Under the pieces are notes generated by a model, which ran no database searches, was not told where the DNA came from, and worked only from the letters and a program-made list of their open reading frames with translations. DNA of 64,000 nt. It comes from Afipia birgiae 34632. GTDB lineage: Bacteria > Pseudomonadota > Alphaproteobacteria > Rhizobiales > Xanthobacteraceae. Each line of letters begins with the position of its first letter. Positions within the stretch are counted from its first letter, which is position 1. Below are positions 9,795 through 20,146 of this stretch, piece after piece. The stretch spans positions 324,188 through 388,187 of the forward strand of contig NZ_HG326655.1 in assembly GCF_000308295.2 (NCBI RefSeq), in the 5' to 3' direction. The position numbers and the translations under genes were made by a program.

Positions 9795-10793
9795 ATGGAC
9801 AAGCTGCCCGCACAAATGACCGCGATCGCGATTTCGAAGCCCGGCGGCCCCGAGGTGCTCGTGCCAGAACAGCGTCCGGTGCCGAAGCCGGGGCCAAATG
9901 AAATTCTCATCAAGGTCGCCGCCGCCGGCGTGAACCGTCCTGACGTGTTGCAGCGCCTGGGACTCTATCCGGTGCCTCCCGGCGCGAGCGACCTTCCCGG
10001 TCTCGAAATCTCCGGCGAAGTGGTCGCACTCGGTGAGGGTGTCACCAAGCGCAAGATCGGCGACAAGGTGATGTCGCTGGTCGCGGGCGGCGGCTATGCC
10101 GAATATTGCATCACCCACGAGACCCACGCGATGTCGGTGCCGAAAGGGCTTTCGATGATCGACGCCGGCGCGGTCGCTGAAACGCTGATGACCGTCTGGC
10201 ACAACGTGTTCGAGCGCGGCGGCCTGAAGCCCAATGAGACGCTGCTGATTCACGGCGGCTCCTCAGGCATCGGCACCATGGCCATTCAAATGGCGAAGGC
10301 GCATGGCGCCAAGGTGTTCGTCACCGTCGGCGGGCAGGACAAGGTCGATGCGTGCCTCAAGCTCGGCGCGGACGCGGCAATCAACTACAAGACCGAGGAC
10401 TTCGTCGAAAGGATCAAGGCCCTGACCGATGGCGCGGGCGTCAACGTCATTCTCGATATGGTCGGCGGCGATTATATCGATCGCAACTATGAGGCTGCCG
10501 CGATCGAGGGCCGCATCGTCCAGATCGCGTTCCTCGGCGGCTCGAAGGCCACACCGAATTTCGCCAAGCTGATGATGAAGCGGCTCCACCACACCGGCTC
10601 GACGCTGCGTCCGCGATCGGTCGCCGACAAGGCAGCCATGGTCAGTGCAATTGAGGCCAAGGCCATGCCTTGGCTCGCCGATGGCCGCGTCAAACCCCTG
10701 ATGGATAGCTCATTCCCGCTGAAAGACGCCTCAAAAGCCCATGCGCGGATGGAAACCAGCCAACATATTGGCAAAATTGTGCTGACGCTTTAG
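9795..10793 (+). CDS. NAD(P)H quinone oxidoreductase, zinc-free MDR family (PIG3-like)
   Basis: This 332-residue medium-chain reductase of the quinone oxidoreductase/PIG3 group has an N-terminal GroES-like domain with the GVNRPDVLQRLG motif and a nucleotide-binding Rossmann domain beginning at HGGSSGIGTMAIQ. No structural zinc-binding cysteine cluster is present. It probably reduces quinones or enones with NADPH in the cytoplasm. It is transcribed alone; the start is the first ATG of the frame. Confidence 0.93.
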   Translation: MDKLPAQMTAIAISKPGGPEVLVPEQRPVPKPGPNEILIKVAAAGVNRPDVLQRLGLYPVPPGASDLPGLEISGEVVALGEGVTKRKIGDKVMSLVAGGGYAEYCITHETHAMSVPKGLSMIDAGAVAETLMTVWHNVFERGGLKPNETLLIHGGSSGIGTMAIQMAKAHGAKVFVTVGGQDKVDACLKLGADAAINYKTEDFVERIKALTDGAGVNVILDMVGGDYIDRNYEAAAIEGRIVQIAFLGGSKATPNFAKLMMKRLHHTGSTLRPRSVADKAAMVSAIEAKAMPWLADGRVKPLMDSSFPLKDASKAHARMETSQHIGKIVLTL

Positions 10794-10904
10794 GGCTGGG
10801 GAACCCATCGAAACCCTTTGATTTGCTTCATATTCGTGGCATTTATCGCGTTCCTTCCGGCGGGCCTTGATTGACCCGCCGCGTTTCAACGCGGAGAGCT
10901 GACT

Positions 10905-13904
10905 TTGCGCTCGATCAGAGGCTTCGCGCTGCAAGTGTTCCACATCCGAAGTTCGCTTCGTATCGCAGCGCTCTCATTTCTGCTGAGCTTGATGCTCTTC
11001 GCCGCCGCTCAGCCGGTGCATGCGCTCGACGCGATCAGCGTCCGTAGCGACGCGCCTGCGATCGACCTCACCGGCGTGCTCGAGTTCCAGCGCAGCGACA
11101 CTGACCGCATCCAGGTTTCGACCGCGCCAGGCACCGATGGCATCGTCCGCCGCATCGAAGTACGTGCGCGCGAAGGCGGCCAGAACTGGATCGTGTTCGC
11201 GCTGACCAACAACACCGACGACCAGCTCGATCGTCTGATCGTGGTGCCGCATTACCGTATCGTGTCGTCGGGATTGCTGTGGCCCGATCTCGGCCTGTCG
11301 CGCATCGCCTCGATCACGCCTTCGACCGGCGACCGGCCCGAGCGGCAGGACAACGCCACCGCCGACGTCTTTCGCATCACCCTTGATCCGGGTGCGGTGA
11401 TCACCTTCGTCGCCGAACTGCGCACCGACAAGATTCCGCAGCTCTATCTCTGGGAGCCGGAAGCCTACAAGGACAAGGTCAATTCGTTCACGCTCTATCA
11501 GGGTATCGTGATCGGCATTTCCGGATTGCTGGCGCTGGTGCTGACCATCCTGTTCGTGGTCAAAGGCAGCATCATGTTCCCGGCCGCCGCAGCGCTGGCA
11601 TGGGCGGTTCTGGTTTACATCGGCGTCGATTTCGGATTCTGGGGCAAGGTGTTCGACATGTCAGCCGGCGCGGAGCGCGCGTGGCGCGCCTCCGGCGAGG
11701 CCATGCTGGCGGCGACCCTGCTGGTGTTTCTGTTCGCCTATCTCAACCTGTCGCGATGGCATGTGCGCTACTCGCACATCACCATGGGCTGGCTGGTGTT
11801 CCTCGGCGCGCTGGTCGCGCTCGCCCTGTTCGATCCCGCCGTTGCATCCGGCATCGCGCGCATCTCGCTGGCACTGATCGCGGTGTTTGGCTTCGCGCTG
11901 ATCGTTTACCTGTCGACCCACGGCTTCGACCGCGCCGTGCTGCTGATCCCGACATGGTTCCTCCTGATCGTCTGGGTCGCCGCCGCAGGCATGACCATCG
12001 CGGGCGGCGTCACCAACGACATCGTCGGACCAGCGTTGCTCGGCGGTCTCGTACTGATCGTGATGCTGATCGGATTCACGGTGATGCAGCACGCCTTCGC
12101 GGGCGGCGGCGCCACCAACGGCGTGGTGTCCGATGTCGAGCGCCGCGCGCTGGCGCTGACCGGCTCCGGCGATCTGATCTGGGACTGGGACGTCTCGGCC
12201 GACAAGGTGTTCACCAGCCCTGAAACCGAAGTTCTGCTCGGGCTGAAGCGCGGCACCCTCGAAGGGCCGGCGGCAAAGTGGCTGGAGGTGCTGCACCCGC
12301 TCGACCAGGACCGCTTCCGCGCCGCGCTGGACAGTGTGCTCGATCAGCGTCGCGGACGTCTGGTTCAGGACTTCCGGCTGCGCACGCCCGACGGCCACTT
12401 CATGTGGTTCGCGCTCAAGGCGCGCCCGGTGGTCGGCTCGGATGGCGAAGTCTCCCGCGTGGTCGGCACGCTTACCGATGTCACCGAAACCAAGAATTCC
12501 GAGGAGCGGTTGCTTCACGACTCGGTGCACGACAATCTCACCGGCCTGCCGAACCGCCAGCTCTTCATCGATCGCCTCGGCTCCGTCGCGATGTTCGCCA
12601 AGACAACGCCGAACCTGCGCCCCACCGTGATGGTGATCGATCTCGACCGCTTCAAGCAGGTCAACGATTCCGTCGGCATCGCCGTCGGCGACTCGATTCT
12701 GCTGACGCTGGCCCGCCGCCTCGCGCGCATCCTTAAACCCCAGGACACGCTGGCGCGTCTGGCCGGCGACCAGTTCGGCCTGATCCTGACCTCGGAGCAT
12801 GAGCCCGCACGGATCACAGCCTTCGCCGAAACCCTCCGCAAGACCATCCGCGCACCGATCGCCTTCGACGGCCGCGAGATCTTCCTGACCGCATCGATCG
12901 GTCTCGCTCTGAGCGACCCGCAGATTCCGCTGACCGAAGAGATCATCAAGGACGCCGAGCTGGCGATGTATCACTCCAAGCGCATCGGCGGCGACCGCAT
13001 CGACGTCTACAAGCCCGCGATGCGTGCGCGCAAAACCGACCGCCTCGCGCTGGAAGCCGAACTGCGCCGGGCCATCGAGCGCGAAGAAATCACAATTCTC
13101 TATCAACCCATCGTGCGGCTGGAAGATCGCACCATCGCTGGCTTCGAGGCACTGGCACGCTGGGATCATCCCAAGCTCGGCCGCATGTCGCCGTCGGAAT
13201 TCATTTCGATCGCGGAAGAGATCGGCCTGATCGTCGAACTCGGCCTGTTCGTGATGGACACCACCGCCAAGCAGCTCGCGGTCTGGCAGCGCACGGTACG
13301 CGCGCGCGAGCCGATCTTCGCCAGCGTCAATGTCTCGTCGCGGCAGTTGCTGCGCCACGATCTCATCCACGACGTGCGCGGCGTGCTGTCACGCTCGGCC
13401 GTGGCGCGCGGATCGCTCAAGCTCGAGCTGACCGAGTCGCTGGTGATGGAAAATCCCGAACACGCCTCCCAGATGCTGCACCGGATCAAGGAGCTTGGTG
13501 TCGGCTTGTCGCTGGACGACTTCGGCACCGGCCACTCGTCGCTGGCGTATCTGCAGCGTTTCCCGTTCGACACCATCAAGATCGACCAGTCGTTTGTGCG
13601 CACCTCCAGCCGCGGTGCGCGGCCGGTCCTGCTGAAATCGATCGTCGCTCTGGCGCACGACCTCAGTATGGAAGTGGTCGCCGAAGGCGCGGAGACCGAT
13701 TCCGACGCGGTCGAATTGTTCCAGCTCGGTTGCGAATACGCGCAAGGCTTTGCCTTCGGCGAGCCGATCGACGCCGACGCCACGATCCGGCTGCTCACGG
13801 GCGAGAAGGTTCCGCAGCCGCGCAACCGCCGTCAAAGCGCGCGCAACATCACCGTTCCGGCAACCCAGCCCACGGCTACCGTGCCCGGCCCCGGACCGGC
13901 CTAA
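10905..13904 (+). CDS. Membrane c-di-GMP protein: 7TMR-DISM sensor, PAS, degenerate GGDEF, EAL
   Basis: This 999-residue signalling protein has a signal peptide (about 1-41), a periplasmic 7TMR-DISM-type sensor (about 42-195), seven transmembrane helices (about 200-400), a PAS domain (about 415-530), a GGDEF domain (about 540-695) and an EAL domain (about 705-960). The cyclase signature reads AGDQF, so diguanylate cyclase activity is doubtful. The phosphodiesterase motifs are intact (GFEALARW, ELTESLVMEN, DDFGTGHSS, IKIDQSFVR). It most likely degrades c-di-GMP in response to an extracytoplasmic ligand. The start is TTG with GGAGAG upstream; later ATGs would delete the signal peptide. Confidence 0.93.
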   Translation: MRSIRGFALQVFHIRSSLRIAALSFLLSLMLFAAAQPVHALDAISVRSDAPAIDLTGVLEFQRSDTDRIQVSTAPGTDGIVRRIEVRAREGGQNWIVFALTNNTDDQLDRLIVVPHYRIVSSGLLWPDLGLSRIASITPSTGDRPERQDNATADVFRITLDPGAVITFVAELRTDKIPQLYLWEPEAYKDKVNSFTLYQGIVIGISGLLALVLTILFVVKGSIMFPAAAALAWAVLVYIGVDFGFWGKVFDMSAGAERAWRASGEAMLAATLLVFLFAYLNLSRWHVRYSHITMGWLVFLGALVALALFDPAVASGIARISLALIAVFGFALIVYLSTHGFDRAVLLIPTWFLLIVWVAAAGMTIAGGVTNDIVGPALLGGLVLIVMLIGFTVMQHAFAGGGATNGVVSDVERRALALTGSGDLIWDWDVSADKVFTSPETEVLLGLKRGTLEGPAAKWLEVLHPLDQDRFRAALDSVLDQRRGRLVQDFRLRTPDGHFMWFALKARPVVGSDGEVSRVVGTLTDVTETKNSEERLLHDSVHDNLTGLPNRQLFIDRLGSVAMFAKTTPNLRPTVMVIDLDRFKQVNDSVGIAVGDSILLTLARRLARILKPQDTLARLAGDQFGLILTSEHEPARITAFAETLRKTIRAPIAFDGREIFLTASIGLALSDPQIPLTEEIIKDAELAMYHSKRIGGDRIDVYKPAMRARKTDRLALEAELRRAIEREEITILYQPIVRLEDRTIAGFEALARWDHPKLGRMSPSEFISIAEEIGLIVELGLFVMDTTAKQLAVWQRTVRAREPIFASVNVSSRQLLRHDLIHDVRGVLSRSAVARGSLKLELTESLVMENPEHASQMLHRIKELGVGLSLDDFGTGHSSLAYLQRFPFDTIKIDQSFVRTSSRGARPVLLKSIVALAHDLSMEVVAEGAETDSDAVELFQLGCEYAQGFAFGEPIDADATIRLLTGEKVPQPRNRRQSARNITVPATQPTATVPGPGPA

Positions 13905-13982
13905 GACCTCGCGACGCGCCATCAAGGGTTTGGCTCAGGCGCGTTGCGAGAACGCTAGCGATCCTGCTTCAGTTGCAGACGC

Positions 13983-14663
13983 CTAAGCGTGGCCGGCTTC
14001 GTTCGACAGCATCGCCAGATCAATGCCAATCTTCTCCAGCGCACGCTGATACTTGTCCTCGGCATCCAGTCCGAAAATCAGATCCGCATCGGCGGGGCAA
14101 TGCAGCCATCCGTTGTGCTGAATCTCGTTCTCAAGCTGGCCCGGCGCCCATCCGGCATAGCCCAGCGCCAGAAGGGCGTGCTTGGGGCCTGATCCGGCGG
14201 CGATGGCCTTGAGAATATCCAGCGTCGCGGTGAGACAGATGCCGTCATCGATCGGCAGCGTCGCATCCTTGATGAAGAAATCGCTCGAATGAAGCACGAA
14301 GCCGCGGCTGGTATCGACCGGCCCGCCTTTCAGGACTTTCATGTCCTCGGCGCTGCCGCGCAGTTTGATCTGGTCGGCCTTGTTGATGATGTCGAGTTGC
14401 ACCAGCAATTGCGGGAAGTCGATGCTGCCTGCGGGGCGATTGACGATAATGCCCATCGCGCCTTCGGACGAATGAGCGCACAGATAGATCACCGAGCGGG
14501 CAAAGCGCTCATCGTCCATCACGGGCATGGCAATCAGCAACTGACCGTCGAGATAACCGGCGCCGGACGTCTCGCCTTCGGCCACGATCTGGCCGACAGC
14601 AGGCTTTTCGGTCTTCTTGCGCATGACCTTCATTTGGCGGCGACTCTCACGCTGTCTATCCAT
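13983..14663 (-). CDS. YqgE/AlgH family protein (UPF0301)
   Basis: This protein of about 226 residues has the YqgE/AlgH fold (DUF179). Recognisable segments are [48 protein letters not shown] and [14 protein letters not shown]. The family is conserved across proteobacteria but has no settled function. The start is uncertain: ATG 14663 is used, while TTG 14690 and ATG 14633 are also in frame and the family body starts near VGQIVAEGE. Confidence 0.9.
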   Translation of the reverse strand: MDRQRESRRQMKVMRKKTEKPAVGQIVAEGETSGAGYLDGQLLIAMPVMDDERFARSVIYLCAHSSEGAMGIIVNRPAGSIDFPQLLVQLDIINKADQIKLRGSAEDMKVLKGGPVDTSRGFVLHSSDFFIKDATLPIDDGICLTATLDILKAIAAGSGPKHALLALGYAGWAPGQLENEIQHNGWLHCPADADLIFGLDAEDKYQRALEKIGIDLAMLSNEAGHA

Positions 14664-14792
14664 CCTGATATCGGGCGCCTGTTCTGTCAATCAAGCGCCG
14701 CCGCGGCGCAGTGAGCGACGTTTGGTCGCGAAAACGACCTCATCACGGGCAATTCAATGGTCCATGGAGATACCATCCTGTAAGGACGTCTC

Positions 14793-15650
14793 ATGACACT
14801 TATGGTTCCCGTTCGCGCAGCTTCCAGCATTGCGCTGGCTGCACTCGCCTGTCTCGCTCCCCTGCGCGCTAGCGCGCAGGATGTCTCGCCATGGATCAAG
14901 GATACCAACTCCGCAGTGCGGCTGATCGCCGGTTCGCGTAGCGGCAACGTGCTGCTCGGCGGCATCGGTTTCCAGTTGCAGCCGGGCTGGAAAACCTACT
15001 GGCGCACGCCGGGAGATTCCGGCGTGCCGGCGCGGATCGATTTCGCGAAGTCCGACAATGTCGAGTCCGTCGAAATCCTCTGGCCGGCGCCGATGCAGTT
15101 CCCCGATGGCGCAGGCGGGATCTCGTTCGGGTACCAGAAGCAGGTGCTGCTGCCGTTGCGGATCATTGCAAAGAGTCCTGACAAGCCGGTGACGCTGCGC
15201 GCCGAGATCAACTACGCGGTGTGTGAAAAACTCTGCATTCCGGTCGAGGCGCAGGCGGAGATTGCCTTTGTCAGCATCGCCAGCACCGAAGACGGCGCGA
15301 TTGCCGCGGCTCTCGCAACCGTCCCGAAACCCGCGAAGGTCGGCGACGCTGGCCCGCTCGCCATTCGCGACGTCCGGCGCGAGGGCAAGCTCGTGCAGGT
15401 CGATGTCGCCGTACAGGACGACAAAAATGCTCCCGGCAAAGGCAAGAACGTCGAGCTCTTTGCCGAAGGCCCGACGCCGGACTGGGCCCTGCCCGTCCCC
15501 AAGCTCGTCAAGCACGACACCGGAGGCGTTCAGCGCTTCCAGTTCGAACTCGACGGACTTCCTTCGGACGCAAGCGCCGAGGGCGCGACGTTGAAGCTGA
15601 CCGTCGCCGGACCGGGCGGCGCCGTTGAGGTCAACGCCCCCCTGCCGTAG
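14793..15650 (+). CDS. Secreted DsbD N-terminal-like protein
   Basis: This exported protein of 285 residues has a signal peptide (cleavage near ASAQD, about residue 29) and an immunoglobulin-like domain similar to the N-terminal thiol domain of DsbD/ScsB. It contains a cysteine pair in VCEKLCIP and the family phrase GWKTYWRTPGDSG. It probably takes part in periplasmic thiol exchange. There is no membrane or thioredoxin domain, so it needs a separate electron donor. It precedes the peroxiredoxin gene on the same strand, which may be functionally meaningful. TAAGGA lies upstream of the ATG. Confidence 0.85.
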   Translation: MTLMVPVRAASSIALAALACLAPLRASAQDVSPWIKDTNSAVRLIAGSRSGNVLLGGIGFQLQPGWKTYWRTPGDSGVPARIDFAKSDNVESVEILWPAPMQFPDGAGGISFGYQKQVLLPLRIIAKSPDKPVTLRAEINYAVCEKLCIPVEAQAEIAFVSIASTEDGAIAAALATVPKPAKVGDAGPLAIRDVRREGKLVQVDVAVQDDKNAPGKGKNVELFAEGPTPDWALPVPKLVKHDTGGVQRFQFELDGLPSDASAEGATLKLTVAGPGGAVEVNAPLP

Positions 15651-15765
15651 CACGCCGAAATGAGATTGCACCGCAGCACGCCGCAGATCTCTCTGGCCGC
15701 AAAACGTGTTCCCACCTTTGAGGAAACCGCGCTATGACACTGCATCGATCCCACGGAGAGACCCG

Positions 15766-16251
15766 ATGACCATCAAAGTTGGCGACAAGCTGCCCGAGTC
15801 CAAGTTTCGCGTCATGACCGCGGAAGGTCCGCAGGTCAAAACCACAGATGATATTTTCAAGGGCAAGAAGGTCGCGCTGTTCGCCGTGCCGGGCGCCTAC
15901 ACCGGCACCTGCCACAAGATGCACATGCCGAGCATTTTCCTGAACGCCTATGCCCTCAAGGACAAGGGCGTCGACACCATCGCCGTCGTGTCCGTCAACG
16001 ATGCGTTCGTGATGAACGCCTGGAAGCGCGACACCGATCAGCGCGACGAAGCGGTGTTCCTGGCCGATGGCAACGCCGATTTCGCCAAGGCGATCGGCAT
16101 GGAACTGGATGCATCGGGCAACGGCCTCGGCATCCGCTCCAAGCGCTATTCGATGCTGGTGGAAGACGGCACGGTGAAGATCCTCAACCTTGAAGCCGTG
16201 CCGAGCAAGGTCGAAGTGTCCGGCGGCGATACGCTGCTGTCGCAGCTTTAA
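15766..16251 (+). CDS. Peroxiredoxin, Prx5/AHPE-type
   Basis: This 161-residue thiol peroxidase reduces hydrogen peroxide and organic peroxides. The peroxidatic cysteine is Cys49 in PGAYTGTCHKMHMP, the Prx5 subfamily signature. A conserved arginine-containing stretch (GLGIRSKRYSMLVEDG) follows late in the protein. The start at 15766 follows a GGAGA ribosome site; the frame is open further upstream but without family similarity. It lies 115 bases after the DsbD-like gene. Confidence 0.95.
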   Translation: MTIKVGDKLPESKFRVMTAEGPQVKTTDDIFKGKKVALFAVPGAYTGTCHKMHMPSIFLNAYALKDKGVDTIAVVSVNDAFVMNAWKRDTDQRDEAVFLADGNADFAKAIGMELDASGNGLGIRSKRYSMLVEDGTVKILNLEAVPSKVEVSGGDTLLSQL

Positions 16252-16290
16252 GAGCTTCGCTTTCCCACCAGACGCACAGCACACGAGATG

Positions 16291-16385
16291 TCGTCCCCGC
16301 GAAAGCGGGGACCCATACGTCCTGAACAAGCTGTCGGCACCAATAATCTTCAGTGGTTCTGGGTCCCCGCTTTCGCGGGGACGAC
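16291..16385. repeat. Palindromic intergenic repeat (REP/BIME-like)
   Basis: Two arms, each itself a palindrome around CCCCGC-GAAA-GCGGGG, are arranged as an inverted pair with about 43 bases between them. Repeats of this type are scattered in intergenic regions of Bradyrhizobiaceae. Confidence 0.85.
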
Positions 16386-16421
16386 GCAGAGAATGATGCA
16401 GCGGCATCCGCGAAATCGGCC

Positions 16422-16892
16422 TTAGCGGCCTCGATTCTCCGCCAGCCCGTCCCGCGCGAGCTGATCGGCGCGCTCGTTCTCGGCGTGACCGGCATGGCCC
16501 TTGATCCAGTGCCAGCGAACCGTGTGAGCCTTCAGCGCGGCATCGAGCCGCTGCCACAGATCGGCATTCTTGACAGGCTTCTTGTCGGCCGTGCGCCAGC
16601 CGTTGCGCTTCCAGTTGTGAATCCAGCTGGTGATGCCCTGACGGACATACTGGCTGTCGGTGGTCAGATCGACGGAAGCCGGCTTCTTCAGGGCCTCGAG
16701 CGCCGAGATCGCCGCCATCAATTCCATGCGGTTGTTGGTGGACGGATTTTCACCGCCCTTCAGTTCCTTCTCGACATCGCCGAAACGAAGGATCGCGCCC
16801 CACCCGCCCGGCCCCGGATTTCCGGAACACGCGCCGTCGGTGAAAATCGTCACATGCGGCAGATCCTTAGGCGAAGGCTTTGCGTCACTCAC
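16422..16892 (-). CDS. rnhA: Ribonuclease HI
   Basis: Ribonuclease HI (156 residues) degrades the RNA strand of RNA-DNA hybrids. All active-site motifs are present: [31 protein letters not shown] and [12 protein letters not shown]. The start codon overlaps the stop of thrB by four bases, so the two genes are translationally coupled, a common alphaproteobacterial pairing. Confidence 0.97.
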   Translation of the reverse strand: MSDAKPSPKDLPHVTIFTDGACSGNPGPGGWGAILRFGDVEKELKGGENPSTNNRMELMAAISALEALKKPASVDLTTDSQYVRQGITSWIHNWKRNGWRTADKKPVKNADLWQRLDAALKAHTVRWHWIKGHAGHAENERADQLARDGLAENRGR

Positions 16893-17869
16893 GCCACGAA
16901 TCCGGACTGTTCGACGCCGTAGTCGCTCATACTCTTCACACCCTGATGGAAGCGGAGCTTGCGGACATATTCGAGCGGGTCCTTCGGCTTCACCATGGCT
17001 CCGGGCGGCACGTTGAGCCAGTCCACCAGCCGCGTCAGCAGGAAGCGCATCGCGGCCCCCCGCGCCAGCAGCGGCAGCGCGTCCTGTTCAGCGGCGGAGA
17101 GTTTGCGCTCGCGCGTATAGGCATTGAGGAATGCACGCGCCTTGGTGACGTTGAAGGAATGATCGATCTCGAAACACCAGGCATTGAGGCAAATCGCAAC
17201 GTCGTAGGCGAGCATGTCGTTGCAGGCGAAGTAGAAGTCGATCAATCCCGACAGCCTGTCGCCGAGAAACAGCACGTTGTCCGGGAACAGATCGGCGTGG
17301 ATCACGCCTTTCGGCAGATCGCTGGGCCAATGTCGTTCGAGGTGCTCGAGTTCGGTGCCGAGCAACGCGCCCAATCCATGATGCACACCATTCGCACGGG
17401 ATGCCGCCTGATCGAACAGCGGCCGCCAGCCCTTCACCGACAACGCATTGGCGCGCGACATGGAAAAATCCGCGCCGGCCAAATGCATTTTTGCGAGCGC
17501 CTGACCGACCGCGGCACAGTGCGTCGCGTTTGGCCTGCGCGGCCAGACACCTTCGAGAAAATCGATGATCGCAGCAGGCCGTCCCGCCAGCGTGCCCAGC
17601 GCTTCGCCGCTGTTGGTGACCACGGGTTGCGGGCAATTGATCCCGTGCTTGGCGAGATGCGCCATCAGCCCGAGAAAGAACGGCAGATCCTTCATCGCGA
17701 CGCGCTTCTCATAGAGCGTCAGGAAGAAGTAGCCCTTGCTGGTGTGCAGAAGATAGTTGGAATTCTCCACGCCTTCGGCGATGCCCTTGTAGGACAACAG
17801 ATCGCCGATCCCGTAAGGGACGAGAAAATCCGCAAGCTCTTCGGCGGTGACGTCGGTGTAAACCGCCAT
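16889..17869 (-). CDS. thrB: Homoserine kinase (aminoglycoside-phosphotransferase fold)
   Basis: This 326-residue homoserine kinase phosphorylates homoserine in threonine synthesis. It is the APH-fold form found in alphaproteobacteria, not the GHMP form of E. coli. The N-terminus [16 protein letters not shown] and the catalytic/metal motif [11 protein letters not shown] followed by [11 protein letters not shown] are diagnostic. It lies 7 bases downstream of ispH and overlaps rnhA, giving the ispH-thrB-rnhA order seen across Rhizobiales. Confidence 0.95.
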   Translation of the reverse strand: MAVYTDVTAEELADFLVPYGIGDLLSYKGIAEGVENSNYLLHTSKGYFFLTLYEKRVAMKDLPFFLGLMAHLAKHGINCPQPVVTNSGEALGTLAGRPAAIIDFLEGVWPRRPNATHCAAVGQALAKMHLAGADFSMSRANALSVKGWRPLFDQAASRANGVHHGLGALLGTELEHLERHWPSDLPKGVIHADLFPDNVLFLGDRLSGLIDFYFACNDMLAYDVAICLNAWCFEIDHSFNVTKARAFLNAYTRERKLSAAEQDALPLLARGAAMRFLLTRLVDWLNVPPGAMVKPKDPLEYVRKLRFHQGVKSMSDYGVEQSGFVA

Positions 17870-17876
17870 AGAAATA

Positions 17877-18869
17877 TTACTCCGCCGCGTCGTTCCGCAG
17901 CGGACGCGGCAGCGGGAAGAATTCGTTTTCCTGTGCGGCGGACACGGTCTCGACGCTCAGCTTGTAGTGAGCGGCGAACGCATCCATGATTTCCTCGACG
18001 ATGATTTCCGGCGCGGACGCGCCCGCCGTGATGCCGAGCGTCTTGATGCCCTCGAACTTCGACCAGTCGAGCTCGGAGGCGCGCTGCACCAGCACGGAGA
18101 CCTTGCAGCCTTCCCGTTCAGCGACTTCGCGCAGCCGCTGCGAATTCGACGAGTTCGGCGAGCCTACGACAATCATGGCTTCGACCTGAGGCGCCACCTT
18201 CTTCACCGCAAGCTGGCGGTTGGTGGTGGCGTAGCAGATGTCTTCCTTGTGCGGGCCGTCGATGTCCGGGAAACGCTCCTTGAGCACGGCGACGATTTCC
18301 GCAGTGTCGTCGATCGACAGCGTGGTCTGCGTCACGAAGGCCAGCTTTGAGGCGTCCTTCGGCTGGAAGGTGCGCGCCGCTTCCATGGTCTCGATCAGGA
18401 CCACCGCGCCCTTCGGCAACTGGCCCAGCGTGCCGACCACCTCCGGGTGACCGGCATGGCCGATCAGGATGATTTCACGGCCGCGCTTGAAATGGATCGC
18501 CGCCTCGCGGTGCACCTTGGTCACCAGCGGACAGGTCGCGTCCAGCGTGAAGAAATTGCGCTTGTCGGCCTCGTTGGGGATCGCCTTCGGCACGCCATGG
18601 GCGGAAAACACCACCGGAGCGTCGGTCTGGGGAATTTCGTTCAGTTCCGCGACGAAAATGGCCCCTTTTTCGCGCAGGCTCTCCACCACATAGCGGTTAT
18701 GCACGATTTCGTGACGGACATAGACCGGCGCGCCGTAAAGCTTCAGGGCGCGTTCCACGGTGTCGATGGCCCTCACAACGCCGGCACAGAACCCCCGCGG
18801 GGAACAAAGCACGACTGAAAGCAGGGGTTTTTGAGCTTCAGGGGTCATTTTTAAGCCGGAATCAAGCAT
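17877..18869 (-). CDS. ispH: 4-hydroxy-3-methylbut-2-enyl diphosphate reductase
   Basis: IspH is the last enzyme of the MEP isoprenoid pathway, a [4Fe-4S] protein making IPP and DMAPP. The three iron-sulfur cysteines are in [17 protein letters not shown] and [10 protein letters not shown]. The substrate-binding SAHGVP and [11 protein letters not shown] motifs are present. ATG 18869 is chosen (about 330 residues); TTG 18917 and ATG 18848 are in-frame alternatives. It is the first gene of the ispH-thrB-rnhA operon and divergent from trcR. Confidence 0.97.
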   Translation of the reverse strand: MLDSGLKMTPEAQKPLLSVVLCSPRGFCAGVVRAIDTVERALKLYGAPVYVRHEIVHNRYVVESLREKGAIFVAELNEIPQTDAPVVFSAHGVPKAIPNEADKRNFFTLDATCPLVTKVHREAAIHFKRGREIILIGHAGHPEVVGTLGQLPKGAVVLIETMEAARTFQPKDASKLAFVTQTTLSIDDTAEIVAVLKERFPDIDGPHKEDICYATTNRQLAVKKVAPQVEAMIVVGSPNSSNSQRLREVAEREGCKVSVLVQRASELDWSKFEGIKTLGITAGASAPEIIVEEIMDAFAAHYKLSVETVSAAQENEFFPLPRPLRNDAAE

Positions 18870-19045
18870 TTCGGAGCCAATAAAAGGGACTTGGGGCCGT
18901 GGTCCCCATTCTGTCAAGGGCGATCAAAACCATTGAACGGTCAGCCCTCCGCAGACTATATAGGGACGAATTCCCGTCATCACCGATGACCAGACGGCTT
19001 TACCCCCCAAAAAATCTGGCGGGCGAAGCGTAAAGGAGATTTGCC

Positions 19046-19747
19046 ATGAGCAATGCACCGCTGATGCCGAAGGCGACTGCCGTGTGGCTGGTTGATAATA
19101 CCGCGCTGACGTTCGACCAGGTGGCAGAGTTCACCAAGATGCATCCGCTGGAAATTCGCGCCATCGCGGACGGCGACGCGGCGCAGGGCATCAAGGGCAT
19201 GGACCCGATCTCGACCGGCCAGCTCTCCCGCGAGGAAATCGAAAAGGGTGAAGCCGACCCGGACTATCGCCTGAAACTCGGCGAATCCAAGGTGATCCTG
19301 CCGGAAGCCAAGAAGAAGAAGGGCCCGCGCTATACGCCGGTGTCGCGACGCCACGAGCGGCCGAGCGCGATCCTGTGGCTGGTGCGCAGCCATCCCGAAC
19401 TGAAGGACAGCCAGATCATGCGCCTCGTCGGCACCACCAAGACGACGATCGCAAGCGTGCGCGACCGCACTCACTGGAACGCGTCGACCCTGACCCCGAT
19501 GGACCCGGTGACGCTCGGCCTGTGCTCGCAGATCGAGCTCGATTTCGAAGTGCAGCGCGCGGCCAAGGAAAAGCCTGCAGCCACGCAATATGGCGGCGCG
19601 ACCCTGCTGCCGGCGTCGGAGACCACCCGCAAGGACGCCGAGCACGAAGCGGCCGCGACCACCGAAAAACAGCGCGACGACATGAACGTCGACGCCGTCT
19701 TCGCCAAGCTGAAGACCATCGGCGGCAAGAAGGCCGAGGACGAATAA
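19046..19747 (+). CDS. trcR: TrcR/DUF1013 cell-cycle-associated regulator
   Basis: This 233-residue DUF1013 protein is a family found only in alphaproteobacteria and often named TrcR, a putative cell-cycle transcriptional regulator. The N-terminal conserved block begins MPKATAVWLVDNTALTFDQV. A helix-turn-helix-like segment (LVGTTKTTIASVRDRTHWN) lies in the middle. The C-terminal tail is charged and probably disordered. A good AAGGAG ribosome site precedes the ATG. The gene is divergent from ispH. Confidence 0.92.
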   Translation: MSNAPLMPKATAVWLVDNTALTFDQVAEFTKMHPLEIRAIADGDAAQGIKGMDPISTGQLSREEIEKGEADPDYRLKLGESKVILPEAKKKKGPRYTPVSRRHERPSAILWLVRSHPELKDSQIMRLVGTTKTTIASVRDRTHWNASTLTPMDPVTLGLCSQIELDFEVQRAAKEKPAATQYGGATLLPASETTRKDAEHEAAATTEKQRDDMNVDAVFAKLKTIGGKKAEDE

Positions 19748-19804
19748 GCTTTTTGACCCAAACAGGGCATGACGTAACTGCCCACGGAATGGTACAGGAG
19801 TGTG

Positions 19805-20071
19805 ATGCGCCATCGTGTCACGCTCCTTTTTGTTGCAGCGACCCTGACCGGCCTTGCGGCCGCGACCGTCAGCGGTCTCCCGGCGCGCGCCCAAAAGATC
19901 GTGGACCCCAACACGGTTGCACCTGAATTCCGCGAGGCTGCCGAGAAGCGTCTGGCCGAACAGCTCAAGCTGAATGAATGCAACAACGCCGCGAAGGTCG
20001 CTAAAATTCAGAGACGCGACATGGCGCAATTTGTTGCCGATTGCTTCGACAAACCGGCCGACAGGCAGTAG
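19805..20071 (+). CDS. Small exported protein, unknown function
   Basis: This 88-residue protein has a clear signal peptide (cleavage after about PARAQ) and a short charged mature part with two cysteines (LNECNNAAK and FVADCFDK) that could form one disulfide. No family was recognised. GGAG lies 6 bases before ATG 19805; a GTG directly upstream is the alternative start. It sits 57 bases after trcR and could share its transcript. Confidence 0.75.
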   Translation: MRHRVTLLFVAATLTGLAAATVSGLPARAQKIVDPNTVAPEFREAAEKRLAEQLKLNECNNAAKVAKIQRRDMAQFVADCFDKPADRQ

Positions 20072-20146
20072 TCCAATCCATCCAAGTCCAAGCGATCTCG
20101 CGGCGCAATTGAATGCGTCCGAGGTATGATGCGCTCCGCGCAGAAG

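Noticed and set aside
11661..13370. 569-codon open frame on the minus strand
   Set aside because: It lies opposite the GGDEF/EAL gene and is an antisense shadow produced by high GC codon bias; no family features.
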